From assembly GCF_000350225.1 (NCBI RefSeq), contig NW_005179181.1, forward strand, positions 1 to 64,000: DNA of 64,000 nt. The letters are read 5' to 3'. Source of the stretch: Chondrus crispus (taxonomy: Eukaryota > Rhodophyta > Florideophyceae > Gigartinales > Gigartinaceae). Shown in pieces: positions 10,230 to 20,858 of this stretch (position 1 is the stretch's first letter; each line of letters opens with the position of its first letter). The notes beneath the pieces were generated by a model. The model was not told where the DNA came from. It worked only from the letters and a program-made list of their open reading frames with translations, and searched no databases. A program made the position numbers and the translations under genes.

Positions 10230-11846
10230 ATGACGGTCGGGGCGCTCTACATCGTTACGGGGTTTGCTCTCCTATCCATCTTTCTCCATCGTCCCCACGG
10301 TCACGCCCTCCTCGCCGTTCCCAACCAACGTGGTGCCCTGGCCACCTCTAAATTTGTCAAGGGCATCAATGAGTCGGCTCCGAGGGATCCTTTCGCCCAT
10401 TTTCCGGCGGGCGAAAAGGCCGCAGTTTCTGGGATTGCCGTGGCTTCTCAGGTGAAGGCGGCGGGAAAGAAGGGGTGGAATCCGTTTCTTCCATTGGAAA
10501 TGGATTTCGTTTGGAGAGCTGGCGTTTGTGGAGATGAGAAAGGGGCCCGTCAAGATCACCTGCGCGGAGGAAAGTACTACTTCGGTGGTAAGGTCGTGCA
10601 GGCGCACGTGCAAGGGGGCATTTTGGCAGCGCAGGTGAATCTGGTGTCGAACCATGGCGGGTTCTTCGAATTTCATGTCTGCGACGTCTCCAAGTGTGGG
10701 GGTGAGATCTCGGAGCGATGCTTTCGGAACGGCCATTGTCAACAGCTGCAGCGGGAGCCGAACCCGATTTGCGACAATGGTCGGAGCCGGGCATGCGCAC
10801 CGATTGACCCCCACTACCCTGGTCGGTGGTACTTGCCCTGTTCGCCGTTCGACCCGAACACGATGCATGGTCGGCAGTACCTCGGGGGGAACAAGATGTT
10901 GTACCGGTTGCCAAAACACTTGCATTGCGAGCATTGCGTTCTGCAGTGGTTTTGGTCGACGTCTAGCAGGTGCAACCCCCCTGGCATGGTGGAATTCTTC
11001 ACTGGAAGACAGGGGCCTCACTGGGGTAAGTGCGAAGGACAAGGGGGAGCTGTGGGAGGAGTGAACCCAAGGCGCCAGGTTTGCAATCGGGGTAACTTCC
11101 CGCAGGAGTATCTGCAGTGCGCGGATATTTCTATTCTACGACGGTCTACCGGCGCCATTGGAACAACCCCGCACACTCCTCTAGCGGGGGGGAACCCAGG
11201 TCCGAGCCCGTCGTGGAGCCCGGTTGCAAGTGGTCCGGCTCTGCCAGTGACGGATTTGGAGAACAACCACGATGAGCATGGGAGCAACGCCGGCGTTTCG
11301 CACTCCCATGGCGATCAAGATTTGGCCTTCAGTGCATCACCCGTCCCGGAATCGCAAAGTACGGGACCAGAAGAGTCGGGCGTTGATGTCGAAGCTAGCA
11401 ATCCACCTGAGCTAGACGACACAACGCCGCACCGCACCACAGATGCAACTCCGGACCCTTCCCACACGCCTCGTTCGGCGCGTCCATCTCCGATACCCAA
11501 GTTGGCTATTCCGCCTGGGTACCCAGAAGGCGTGTACGAACATGGGAAAGGTCACATGGGGATGGGCTCGCGAAGGGCTTCTGTTGTGGCACAGCATCGA
11601 GGGTTTTGGGAATCGTATCGGTGGGCTTCAGGCGAGCACTTGAGGAAGAGCCGGGAGAGAACGGCGAACCGTGGGGAGCTGCCGGAAGCGGAGACCGGGA
11701 AAGTGCATGGCTTGCTCTATCCGCCGGGTCATTCGATGTTCGAGGAAATCCGGCATCTACTGCAGCGGGACGGTCTGCGATGGGCAAGGGCTGAACTTGC
11801 AAGAAGAGAAAACGCAGCAGAGGGGAAGCCCAATGGTGGTAGTTGA
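10230..11846 (+). CDS. Secreted AA15-like lytic polysaccharide monooxygenase, copy A
   Basis: 538 residues from the ATG at 10230. The open frame extends upstream without another in-frame ATG. Residues 1-24 are a signal peptide ending ...RPHG, so the mature protein would begin with His25, the N-terminal histidine of the LPMO copper brace. GVCGD (98-102), SNHGGFFEF with the second copper histidine His142, CEHCVLQW (233-240) and EYLQCADISI (293-302; Tyr294 likely axial) match the chitin-binding type-4/AA15 pattern. Cysteines are numerous, as in secreted disulphide-rich folds. Residues after about 310 form a Ser/Pro/Thr-rich linker and a charged helical tail with no known domain. The likely role is oxidative cleavage of a wall or chitin-like polysaccharide; the substrate is unknown. 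This copy has Met91 where B and C have Arg. CTCGA-rich short repeats lie at about 9853-9885 upstream. Confidence 0.85.
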   Translation: MTVGALYIVTGFALLSIFLHRPHGHALLAVPNQRGALATSKFVKGINESAPRDPFAHFPAGEKAAVSGIAVASQVKAAGKKGWNPFLPLEMDFVWRAGVCGDEKGARQDHLRGGKYYFGGKVVQAHVQGGILAAQVNLVSNHGGFFEFHVCDVSKCGGEISERCFRNGHCQQLQREPNPICDNGRSRACAPIDPHYPGRWYLPCSPFDPNTMHGRQYLGGNKMLYRLPKHLHCEHCVLQWFWSTSSRCNPPGMVEFFTGRQGPHWGKCEGQGGAVGGVNPRRQVCNRGNFPQEYLQCADISILRRSTGAIGTTPHTPLAGGNPGPSPSWSPVASGPALPVTDLENNHDEHGSNAGVSHSHGDQDLAFSASPVPESQSTGPEESGVDVEASNPPELDDTTPHRTTDATPDPSHTPRSARPSPIPKLAIPPGYPEGVYEHGKGHMGMGSRRASVVAQHRGFWESYRWASGEHLRKSRERTANRGELPEAETGKVHGLLYPPGHSMFEEIRHLLQRDGLRWARAELARRENAAEGKPNGGS

Positions 11847-12459
11847 AGAAAGATCATTTTATTGCATAGTATGTTCGTGTCTAGTTAGTATGTGTTTGTT
11901 TGTTATGTGTAAAAAACTCTGTTTCGTCAAAGATTCATCCGGAGACGCTTGCTTGCCACAACATGCTGCTTTCGCACAAGAAGAAAACTGGTGGGGTTGG
12001 TGAAATCGCATATAAAAGAAGAGTCCCGAGGCCGTGGCTCAATCACAGGAAGGCACTGTTTCCTAGTCATACTGCCGTCGCGCATATAGACCGAAAGAAA
12101 TCCACAACTCCTCGAATCTCGTCTAGATCATTTTCTTGCATCATCCTCATACGGTGTATGTCTCCAAACATTCATTCTGTCTCTTTCACATTTCTGTACA
12201 TGCTCTTCGCACCACCTGCTGCCACAATGAATCGGTGAGCGTGCTCTTGGCACCGTCTGTTACTTAGAGAGCATGCATGTTCTTCACATCATGTGACGCT
12301 ATGGTGAGAAGTGCGTAGCTTTTTTGAGACAGACATCTGAAGCGATCTATAAGCAGTAGGGAATTAGCAATAGATGAAGAGTTGCAAAGGTAACCAACCA
12401 CATGCATTTCTATCACATTACGTAGAACACTACAAGTCCCCCTCCCAATATTTTCATGG

Positions 12460-13396
12460 CTATCTCCAACCTCCCACAGTTCTTTCCTTCTTGAGCAAAA
12501 GGACGGTCACAATGGTTTCCCTTTTGTTGTTGCTATGAAATGACCTTCTCCTTCTCCTTCTCTTTTGCCCTCTTCGCCCCCCCCGGTGCTTGGCGCCCAA
12601 GCCCTCCCTGAGCACCCTCCTAACGATACGCCTCTGCACGGCCACGCTCTCCCTCCACAGCACCTCGCGATCGATCCTCAAGCCGTCCGCGCGCGCGCAC
12701 ATCACACGATCAAACACGACATCCGCCACTCGTTGCCAGTACTCGCTCTCGTCTCTCACAGAAGGCTCGCGCCACTCCCCAGACCTTCTTCCGCCTAGCC
12801 GTGCAACTTCCCTCAGCGCAGCCATGACGTTCCTCCGCACACGGTTGCTCGCATACTTCACATCTTCGCTGTGCGTGTCCCGCCACAAGTGTAGTCCTTA
12901 GTCCACGCAAAAAGCGCCTCGTCTCCTCGCGGGGTATGTAACCGGCGCCCGATGCACAAGTCTCACGCCCTCGCACAGACATCGCCGAGAGCCCATCTGA
13001 GCCGGAGCTCCGGCATGGCTAGCCATGCGCCAAGTTGAAGAGCACGGTCTCGGCGAGATCCGTCCTCGTGTGCCCCGTGAAGACGGCCTGAAATCCATGC
13101 GACCGGTTCCGATTCCCACGGCCGCGCGCTGGCGGCATCGAAGACATGCAAGGGCAGGGCGCCTTTCTGCACGTAGGCCGATACGTGATTCCGGATGCCC
13201 TCATCGTGTGGCCAGCGGTTTTATCGCAGTAGGCGAGGGGGAGCGATGGCCACGGGGGTGGGGTTGTTCTCGCGCGGATGCGCACCATCGTTCGCAGGAT
13301 TTTGGCGAGGGCGAGCGAATCTTGGCCACCGGGGATGGCCAGCAGAAAGTTACGCGGGGTGGAAGACCGGCGGAGACGCGAAAGAACACTGGCAGA
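12460..13396 (-). pseudogene. tilS: tRNA(Ile)-lysidine synthase-like (TilS) pseudogene, copy A
   Basis: Minus-strand counterpart of the B copy with the same lesions. The PP-loop segment LLAIPGGQDSLAL lies at about 13309-13348, the TGHTRTDLAETVL motif near 13020-13090, and the C-terminal segment with NRVRRNV and VQRRIVRRVLREG at 12460-12890. These pieces are in different frames. It differs from B and C by one residue in a shifted frame (R for S near 13056). TilS makes lysidine at the anticodon of tRNA-Ile(CAU) in bacteria and plastids; this copy cannot encode a full enzyme. Confidence 0.75.
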
Positions 13397-13648
13397 TAGG
13401 GGGGGAAAAGGGAAGTGGAGTCATGACCTCACGGTCGAGACATCTGCACGGTTCGCGCGTCTCTGACGCTGAGGTTTTGGGGCACATACAGTAGAAGGGG
13501 ACGGGGAATACCCTTGGTAGACGGAGAATGATGGGGATTCGACGGGGCGGAGTAAGGTACACGTGTACGTTTAGTGATTGAGAACACGTGTGGGCTTTCC
13601 AAATACAGTATATTGGATACAGTACAAGACTGCTGGCTCCAGCAGTGG

Positions 13649-14490
13649 TTACTCTCTTGATACCTTACTCTGCTGCTTTTACTGTACTCTCACAGTTAAA
13701 GCGATTTAAATTGGTTGACGTTGTTGAGAAATACTCCTGCGTGCTTGCTTCCATGGGGCTCGTGGTGCATTCATACAGATTAAGTTGAATGACCAAGTGA
13801 AGGTCTACTTTTTGCTTCGCAGTGCACAGCGCGTAGTTTCAGAGATGCCTTTGTAATCAGAAAAGGAAGAAAACCGTTTCCATCTACGACGACGACAATT
13901 TGCCTGAAATCGATTTGCACGTAGTTAGGCGACTTCGGAATTCTTCTACACCGATGGGGAAACACAATCCTCACTGCCACGTGCGTGAATCAAATCAGAT
14001 AATGCATTAGGAGGTCTTCTACACTGCAGCGGAGGCAGAGGAGGGCATAGCAGCCGGAAGGTCGCCGCCCAGAAGGGAGTTGCGCGACCTTGCGGAAACG
14101 AGATGTTTCGGGTTCTCTCCAAGCGGCTGCTACTCCCCGAGGGTGGCTCGCCGAGATCCTGCCAATCTTCCAGGTGAAAGTTATCAACAGCAGTACAGAA
14201 GCGAGGCATACGAATCACCTTTACTCTGCCGTATGGGAGCTCGCGTTAAGGTCGAAGTCTATATCCAGAGCCCATACTCTCTTCGATATGTAACCGTTCA
14301 GCATTGCGGCATTCGCGAAATGAATACTCATAAGAATAAAAGCCCAAAGGACGCACCTGAAGCTTGCGTTGCGGGTTAACTCCGCTTGCTGTCCAATTTC
14401 CTTGGGTCGGCGGGGCTGATCATGGCGGTACAGACAGGATATTAGCGCGGGGGCGAAAGACTTGAAGCATGACGCAGGTGATAACATCAA
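13649..14490. other. Single-copy spacer between inverted copies A and B
   Basis: This separates the sharp inner end of copy A from the start of copy B. A 90-codon frame without an evident family lies on the minus strand at 13946-14218. I recognise no gene or repeat. Confidence 0.5.
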
Positions 14491-14526
14491 AATTTTCTTT
14501 TCCGGAGTGGATGACGTGCAACCGCT

Positions 14527-14770
14527 TGCTGGCACTATCTGAGGTGCCAGCAGATGAACGCACAGGCGAGCGTTCATCTGCGACAGAGCTGTAACAGGCA
14601 TAGACAGGCGTCTAGGAAGACGGTGTGGTGTGACCTCGCTAACTTGTTGACAAAGTTGCGAGAGCAGCATGAGGATTGCGACGCCTGTATAAGGCGTTGC
14701 AATCCTGATGCTGCCAAAGCCTGGCAGGGACGGACGGGGACGGAGAGGTGCCACTGCTGGAGCCAGCAGT
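14527..14770. repeat. Cluster of four hairpins in the leader of copy B
   Basis: The stems are 14527-14535/14544-14552 (9 bp, TGCTGGCAC), 14550-14561/14570-14581 (12 bp perfect, 8-nt loop), 14664-14685/14693-14714 (22 positions with 2 mismatches, 7-nt loop) and 14753-14760/14763-14770 (8 bp, 2-nt centre). Two of them share a TGCTGG core. The cluster marks the edge of the duplicated unit. Confidence 0.85.
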
Positions 14771-15002
14771 CTTGTACTGTATCCAATATACTGTATTTGG
14801 AAAGCCCACACGTGTTCTCAATCACTAAACGTACACGTGTACCTTACTCCGCCCCGTCGAATCCCCATCATTCTCCGTCTACCAAGGGTATTCCCCGTCC
14901 CCTTCTACTGTATGTGCCCCAAAACCTCAGCGTCAGAGACGCGCGAACCGTGCAGATGTCTCGACCGTGAGGTCATGACTCCACTTCCCTTTTCCCCCCC
15001 TA

Positions 15003-15939
15003 TCTGCCAGTGTTCTTTCGCGTCTCCGCCGGTCTTCCACCCCGCGTAACTTTCTGCTGGCCATCCCCGGTGGCCAAGATTCGCTCGCCCTCGCCAAAAT
15101 CCTGCGAACGATGGTGCGCATCCGCGCGAGAACAACCCCACCCCCGTGGCCATCGCTCCCCCTCGCCTACTGCGATAAAACCGCTGGCCACACGATGAGG
15201 GCATCCGGAATCACGTATCGGCCTACGTGCAGAAAGGCGCCCTGCCCTTGCATGTCTTCGATGCCGCCAGCGCGCGGCCGTGGGAATCGGAACCGGTCGC
15301 ATGGATTTCAGGCCGTCTTCACGGGGCACACGAGGACGGATCTAGCCGAGACCGTGCTCTTCAACTTGGCGCATGGCTAGCCATGCCGGAGCTCCGGCTC
15401 AGATGGGCTCTCGGCGATGTCTGTGCGAGGGCGTGAGACTTGTGCATCGGGCGCCGGTTACATACCCCGCGAGGAGACGAGGCGCTTTTTGCGTGGACTA
15501 AGGACTACACTTGTGGCGGGACACGCACAGCGAAGATGTGAAGTATGCGAGCAACCGTGTGCGGAGGAACGTCATGGCTGCGCTGAGGGAAGTTGCACGG
15601 CTAGGCGGAAGAAGGTCTGGGGAGTGGCGCGAGCCTTCTGTGAGAGACGAGAGCGAGTACTGGCAACGAGTGGCGGATGTCGTGTTTGATCGTGTGATGT
15701 GCGCGCGCGCGGACGGCTTGAGGATCGATCGCGAGGTGCTGTGGAGGGAGAGCGTGGCCGTGCAGAGGCGTATCGTTAGGAGGGTGCTCAGGGAGGGCTT
15801 GGGCGCCAAGCACCGGGGGGGGCGAAGAGGGCAAAAGAGAAGGAGAAGGAGAAGGTCATTTCATAGCAACAACAAAAGGGAAACCATTGTGACCGTCCTT
15901 TTGCTCAAGAAGGAAAGAACTGTGGGAGGTTGGAGATAG
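15003..15939 (+). pseudogene. tilS: tRNA(Ile)-lysidine synthase-like (TilS) pseudogene, copy B
   Basis: Successive TilS signatures occur in the right order but in changing frames. PP-loop LLAIPGGQDSLALAKIL (about 15051-15104) and PLAYCD (about 15156) are in one frame. LPLHVFDAASARPWESE (about 15240-15295) is shifted. VFTGHTRTDLAETVLFNL (about 15315-15370) returns to the first frame and ends in TAG at 15378. VRLVHRA..., an in-frame TAA at 15499-15501 and then LWRDTHSEDVKYASNRVRRN follow in a third frame, which stays open to 15939 and includes the AVQRRIVRRVLREG helix. PREETRRFL reads in yet another frame. GG-QDS is the cyanobacterial/plastid variant of the ATP motif, with Pro for Ser before it. 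With several frame changes and stops, shared by all three copies, it is a pseudogene. Unrecognised introns are the alternative. Confidence 0.78.
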
Positions 15940-16552
15940 CCATGAAAATATTGGGAGGGGGACTTGTAGTGTTCTACGTAATGTGATAGAAATGCATGTG
16001 GTTGGTTACCTTTGCAACTCTTCATCTATTGCTAATTCCCTACTGCTTATAGATCGCTTCAGATGTCTGTCTCAAAAAAGCTACGCACTTCTCACCATAG
16101 CGTCACATGATGTGAAGAACATGCATGCTCTCTAAGTAACAGACGGTGCCAAGAGCACGCTCACCGATTCTTTGTGGCAGCAGGTGGTGCGAAGAGCATG
16201 TACAGAAATGTGAAAGAGACAGAATGAATGTTTGGAGACATACACCGTATGAGGATGATGCAAGAAAATGATCTAGACGAGATTCGAGGAGTTGTGGATT
16301 TCTTTCGGTCTATATGCGCGACGGCAGTATGACTAGGAAACAGTGCCTTCCTGTGATTGAGCCACGGCCTCGGGACTCTTCTTTTATATGCGATTTCACC
16401 AACCCCACCAGTTTTCTTCTTGTGCGAAAGCAGCATGTTGTGGCAAGCAAGCGTCTCCGGATGAATCTTTGACGAAACAGAGTTTTTTACACATAACAAA
16501 CAAACACATACTAACTAGACACGAACATACTATGCAATAAAATGATCTTTCT

Positions 16553-18169
16553 TCAACTACCACCATTGGGCTTCCCCTCTGCTGCGTTTTCTCTTCTTGC
16601 AAGTTCAGCCCTTGCCCATCGCAGACCGTCCCGCTGCAGTAGATGCCGGATTTCCTCGAACATCGAATGACCCGGCGGATAGAGCAAGCCATGCACTTTC
16701 CCGGTCTCCGCTTCCGGCAGCTCCCCACGGTTCGCCGTTCTCTCCCGGCTCTTCCTCAAGTGCTCGCCTGAAGCCCACCGATACGATTCCCAAAACCCTC
16801 GATGCTGTGCCACAACAGAAGCCCTTCGCGAGCCCATCCCCATGTGACCTTTCCCATGTTCGTACACGCCTTCTGGGTACCCAGGCGGAATAGCCAACTT
16901 GGGTATCGGAGATGGACGCGCCGAACGAGGCGTGTGGGAAGGGTCCGGAGTTGCATCTGTGGTGCGGTGCGGCGTTGTGTCGTCTAGCTCAGGTGGATTG
17001 CTAGCTTCGACATCAACGCCCGACTCTTCTGGTCCCGTACTTTGCGATTCCGGGACGGGTGATGCACTGAAGGCCAAATCTTGATCGCCATGGGAGTGCG
17101 AAACGCCGGCGTTGCTCCCATGCTCATCGTGGTTGTTCTCCAAATCCGTCACTGGCAGAGCCGGACCACTTGCAACCGGGCTCCACGACGGGCTCGGACC
17201 TGGGTTCCCCCCCGCTAGAGGAGTGTGCGGGGTTGTTCCAATGGCGCCGGTAGACCGTCGTAGAATAGAAATATCCGCGCACTGCAGATACTCCTGCGGG
17301 AAGTTACCCCGATTGCAAACCTGGCGCCTTGGGTTCACTCCTCCCACAGCTCCCCCTTGTCCTTCGCACTTACCCCAGTGAGGCCCCTGTCTTCCAGTGA
17401 AGAATTCCACCATGCCAGGGGGGTTGCACCTGCTAGACGTCGACCAAAACCACTGCAGAACGCAATGCTCGCAATGCAAGTGTTTTGGCAACCGGTACAA
17501 CATCTTGTTCCCCCCGAGGTACTGCCGACCATGCATCGTGTTCGGGTCGAACGGCGAACAGGGCAAGTACCACCGACCAGAGTAGTGGGGGTCAATCGGT
17601 GCGCATGCCCGGCTCCGACCATTGTCGCAAATCGGGTTCGGCTCCCGCTGCAGCTGTTGACAATGGCCGTTCCGAAAGCATCGCTCCGAGATCTCACCCC
17701 CACACTTGGAGACGTCGCAGACATGAAATTCGAAGAACCCGCCATGGTTCGACACCAGATTCACCTGCGCTGCCAAAATGCCCCCTTGCACGTGCGCCTG
17801 CACGACCTTACCACCGAAGTAGTACTTTCCTCCGCGCAGGTGATCTTGACGGGCCCCTTTCTCATCTCCACAAACGCCAGCTCTCCAAACGAAATCCCTT
17901 TCCAATGGAAGAAACGGATTCCACCCCTTCTTTCCCGCCGCCTTCACCTGAGAAGCCACGGCAATCCCAGAAACTGCGGCCTTTTCGCCCGCCGGAAAAT
18001 GGGCGAAAGGATCCCTCGGAGCCGACTCATTGATGCCCTTGACAAATTTAGAGGTGGCCAGGGCACCACGTTGGTTGGGAACGGCGAGGAGGGCGTGACC
18101 GTGGGGACGATGGAGAAAGATGGATAGGAGAGCAAACCCCGTAACGATGTAGAGCGCCCCGACCGTCAT
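16553..18169 (-). CDS. Secreted AA15-like lytic polysaccharide monooxygenase, copy B
   Basis: 538 residues from the ATG whose complement is at 18167-18169. The architecture is as in copy A: signal peptide 1-24, mature N-terminal His25, NHGGFFEF with His142, CEHCVLQW and QCADISI, then a Ser/Pro-rich tail. It differs from copies A and C by Ser for Pro at residue 197 (HYSGRW) and shares Arg91 with C. Both changes lie outside the copper site, so activity could be retained. It is convergent with the adjacent tilS-like pseudogene, as in every copy. Confidence 0.85.
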   Translation of the reverse strand: MTVGALYIVTGFALLSIFLHRPHGHALLAVPNQRGALATSKFVKGINESAPRDPFAHFPAGEKAAVSGIAVASQVKAAGKKGWNPFLPLERDFVWRAGVCGDEKGARQDHLRGGKYYFGGKVVQAHVQGGILAAQVNLVSNHGGFFEFHVCDVSKCGGEISERCFRNGHCQQLQREPNPICDNGRSRACAPIDPHYSGRWYLPCSPFDPNTMHGRQYLGGNKMLYRLPKHLHCEHCVLQWFWSTSSRCNPPGMVEFFTGRQGPHWGKCEGQGGAVGGVNPRRQVCNRGNFPQEYLQCADISILRRSTGAIGTTPHTPLAGGNPGPSPSWSPVASGPALPVTDLENNHDEHGSNAGVSHSHGDQDLAFSASPVPESQSTGPEESGVDVEASNPPELDDTTPHRTTDATPDPSHTPRSARPSPIPKLAIPPGYPEGVYEHGKGHMGMGSRRASVVAQHRGFWESYRWASGEHLRKSRERTANRGELPEAETGKVHGLLYPPGHSMFEEIRHLLQRDGLRWARAELARRENAAEGKPNGGS

Positions 18170-19445
18170 GATTGCGCGGTGAAAGGGAAGATGAAGCTGC
18201 GAAGGAACGTGGATGTAGATGCGGATAGATGGGGCTGTAAGATGGTGCAGAGGGAAGGGATGTGTGTGAGAGGGAAGGTAGGGAAGAACTTGAATGCGTT
18301 TGCAAGGCTTGGTAGTTGAAACAGAGGGTTGAAGTGGAGGGAAGGTGTGGAAGGGAAAGCATGAATGAACTGGGGGATGGACATGAAACAAATATAGACT
18401 GTCTGTTGTGGGGGTGCATCTGGCATTGTGCGGTAAATGCAAGTGCCATTGTCAGTAAAGAGAAAAGAGAATAGCGTTTCAAATGCGCGTACACGATACT
18501 CCGACGATTGGGTCGAGTCGGTCGAGCTGATCGAGCTGGTCGAGCCTAATACAAAGATTTATTCGTGATCTCTATAAGCGAATGCATAAGCTGTATGCAA
18601 GTACAAAATTGCACCGTGGCCTGTTGAACAGGTTGTTAAGAATCTTGTCGAGCATCGTAGAAAAGAGAATAAAAACGAACAGGAGGGGGTGGCTGGAGGG
18701 CAGAGAAGCAAAGAGTAGCTTTTTCAGCTATCTATCGATTTCGAGTGGTGGAGCAAGGCGGAAAGGTGACGTTGTCAGCCCTCTATCCTGTTCGAATGGA
18801 GGCGCAATTGAGTGATGGAGGTGCATTAGGTCTGAAGATCGCTCTGCAGTCTGTGTTATTGTTTTACCACACAGTGTCGGTCTGTAAGAGGCATGAGGGC
18901 AACACAATAGTGCGTGCCCGCGTTTTATCAAGAGATAGAACGTTAAAACTGAGTAGCATTTAACCGCTACTGCTTTTAGGCATAATACTCTCATGAAACC
19001 CCTATTAAAGTGGCCCCTTGGGTACAATCGATCTCTACCAGACGCACATCCGCCTTATTTAAAAGTTTCATCTCCTCATCGATTCACCGACAACCGTAAA
19101 CAGACAAAACATGTACCAGTACACATGTATTCGCTCCCCGGAAGCATTCAGTGTGTTCCCCTTCATCACAAAGGCCTTTCCATCGTATCTATACCTTTTC
19201 AGAATGCATTGATCTGCGAGTGCAGCATTCGCTTCACAGCTCCTCATTGACCCCTTCGTACTCAATTGTTCGGGTCAATAACAATTGATGTGAGTCTCAG
19301 ATATACCTTTCACAGCACGATTTGTTCTTGAATAGAGTAGACCGCTCCATCTTCATTGGTGAACACAGTAGTTATTCTTCCACTAAACTTGTAGAGCATG
19401 CGCCAGCAGAATTTTCTTTTCCGGAGTGGATGACGTGCAACCGCT

Positions 19446-19689
19446 TGCTGGCACTATCTGAGGTGCCAGCAGATGAACGCACAGGCGAGCGTTCATCTGC
19501 GACAGAGCTGTAACAGGCATAGACAGGCGTCTAGGAAGACGGTGTGGTGTGACCTCGCTAACTTGTTGACAAAGTTGCGAGAGCAGCATGAGGATTGCGA
19601 CGCCTGTATAAGGCGTTGCAATCCTGATGCTGCCAAAGCCTGGCAGGGACGGACGGGGACGGAGAGGTGCCACTGCTGGAGCCAGCAGT
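19446..19689. repeat. Cluster of four hairpins in the leader of copy C
   Basis: This is the exact counterpart, shifted by 4919 bp, of the cluster at 14527-14770, with the same four stems. It shows the cluster was duplicated together with the LPMO and tilS-like unit. Confidence 0.85.
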
Positions 19690-19921
19690 CTTGTACTGTA
19701 TCCAATATACTGTATTTGGAAAGCCCACACGTGTTCTCAATCACTAAACGTACACGTGTACCTTACTCCGCCCCGTCGAATCCCCATCATTCTCCGTCTA
19801 CCAAGGGTATTCCCCGTCCCCTTCTACTGTATGTGCCCCAAAACCTCAGCGTCAGAGACGCGCGAACCGTGCAGATGTCTCGACCGTGAGGTCATGACTC
19901 CACTTCCCTTTTCCCCCCCTA

Positions 19922-20858
19922 TCTGCCAGTGTTCTTTCGCGTCTCCGCCGGTCTTCCACCCCGCGTAACTTTCTGCTGGCCATCCCCGGTGGCCAAGATT
20001 CGCTCGCCCTCGCCAAAATCCTGCGAACGATGGTGCGCATCCGCGCGAGAACAACCCCACCCCCGTGGCCATCGCTCCCCCTCGCCTACTGCGATAAAAC
20101 CGCTGGCCACACGATGAGGGCATCCGGAATCACGTATCGGCCTACGTGCAGAAAGGCGCCCTGCCCTTGCATGTCTTCGATGCCGCCAGCGCGCGGCCGT
20201 GGGAATCGGAACCGGTCGCATGGATTTCAGGCCGTCTTCACGGGGCACACGAGGACGGATCTAGCCGAGACCGTGCTCTTCAACTTGGCGCATGGCTAGC
20301 CATGCCGGAGCTCCGGCTCAGATGGGCTCTCGGCGATGTCTGTGCGAGGGCGTGAGACTTGTGCATCGGGCGCCGGTTACATACCCCGCGAGGAGACGAG
20401 GCGCTTTTTGCGTGGACTAAGGACTACACTTGTGGCGGGACACGCACAGCGAAGATGTGAAGTATGCGAGCAACCGTGTGCGGAGGAACGTCATGGCTGC
20501 GCTGAGGGAAGTTGCACGGCTAGGCGGAAGAAGGTCTGGGGAGTGGCGCGAGCCTTCTGTGAGAGACGAGAGCGAGTACTGGCAACGAGTGGCGGATGTC
20601 GTGTTTGATCGTGTGATGTGCGCGCGCGCGGACGGCTTGAGGATCGATCGCGAGGTGCTGTGGAGGGAGAGCGTGGCCGTGCAGAGGCGTATCGTTAGGA
20701 GGGTGCTCAGGGAGGGCTTGGGCGCCAAGCACCGGGGGGGGCGAAGAGGGCAAAAGAGAAGGAGAAGGAGAAGGTCATTTCATAGCAACAACAAAAGGGA
20801 AACCATTGTGACCGTCCTTTTGCTCAAGAAGGAAAGAACTGTGGGAGGTTGGAGATAG
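19922..20858 (+). pseudogene. tilS: tRNA(Ile)-lysidine synthase-like (TilS) pseudogene, copy C
   Basis: Identical in layout to copy B, shifted by 4919 bp. The PP-loop segment is near 19970-20023, the TGHTRTDLAET motif near 20234-20290 and the C-terminal open segment is 20430-20858. All frame breaks and stops seen in B are present, so the gene was broken before the unit was duplicated. Confidence 0.77.

Larger units (their letters stand above)
8791..13648 (+). repeat. 4.9-kb segmental repeat, copy A (inverted relative to B and C)
   Basis: Position x here matches 28399-x in copy B and 33318-x in copy C. Within the LPMO and tilS-like regions the copies differ by only a handful of substitutions. 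Matching to C fades at the outer end (8791-8900), with several substitutions and a 4-nt indel. The inner boundary is sharp at 13648. The unit contains an LPMO gene, a convergent tilS-like pseudogene and about 1.1 kb upstream of the LPMO gene. No target duplication or transposase is visible, so it is best called a segmental duplication. Confidence 0.93.
14491..19409 (-). repeat. 4.9-kb segmental repeat, copy B (tandem with C)
   Basis: This unit is 4919 bp long and matches 19410-24328 base for base except for scattered substitutions. It is joined directly to copy C at 19409/19410, where CAGCAGAA runs straight into TTTTCTTTTCCGG. Its first 260 bp (14491-14750) are the hairpin-rich leader that copy A lacks. 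The strand refers to the orientation of the LPMO gene. Confidence 0.95.

Noticed and set aside
10272..11042. 256-codon frame antisense to LPMO copy A, repeated in B and C
   Set aside because: It is fully overlapped by the well-supported LPMO gene, shows no motif, and is explained by GC-biased codon positions.
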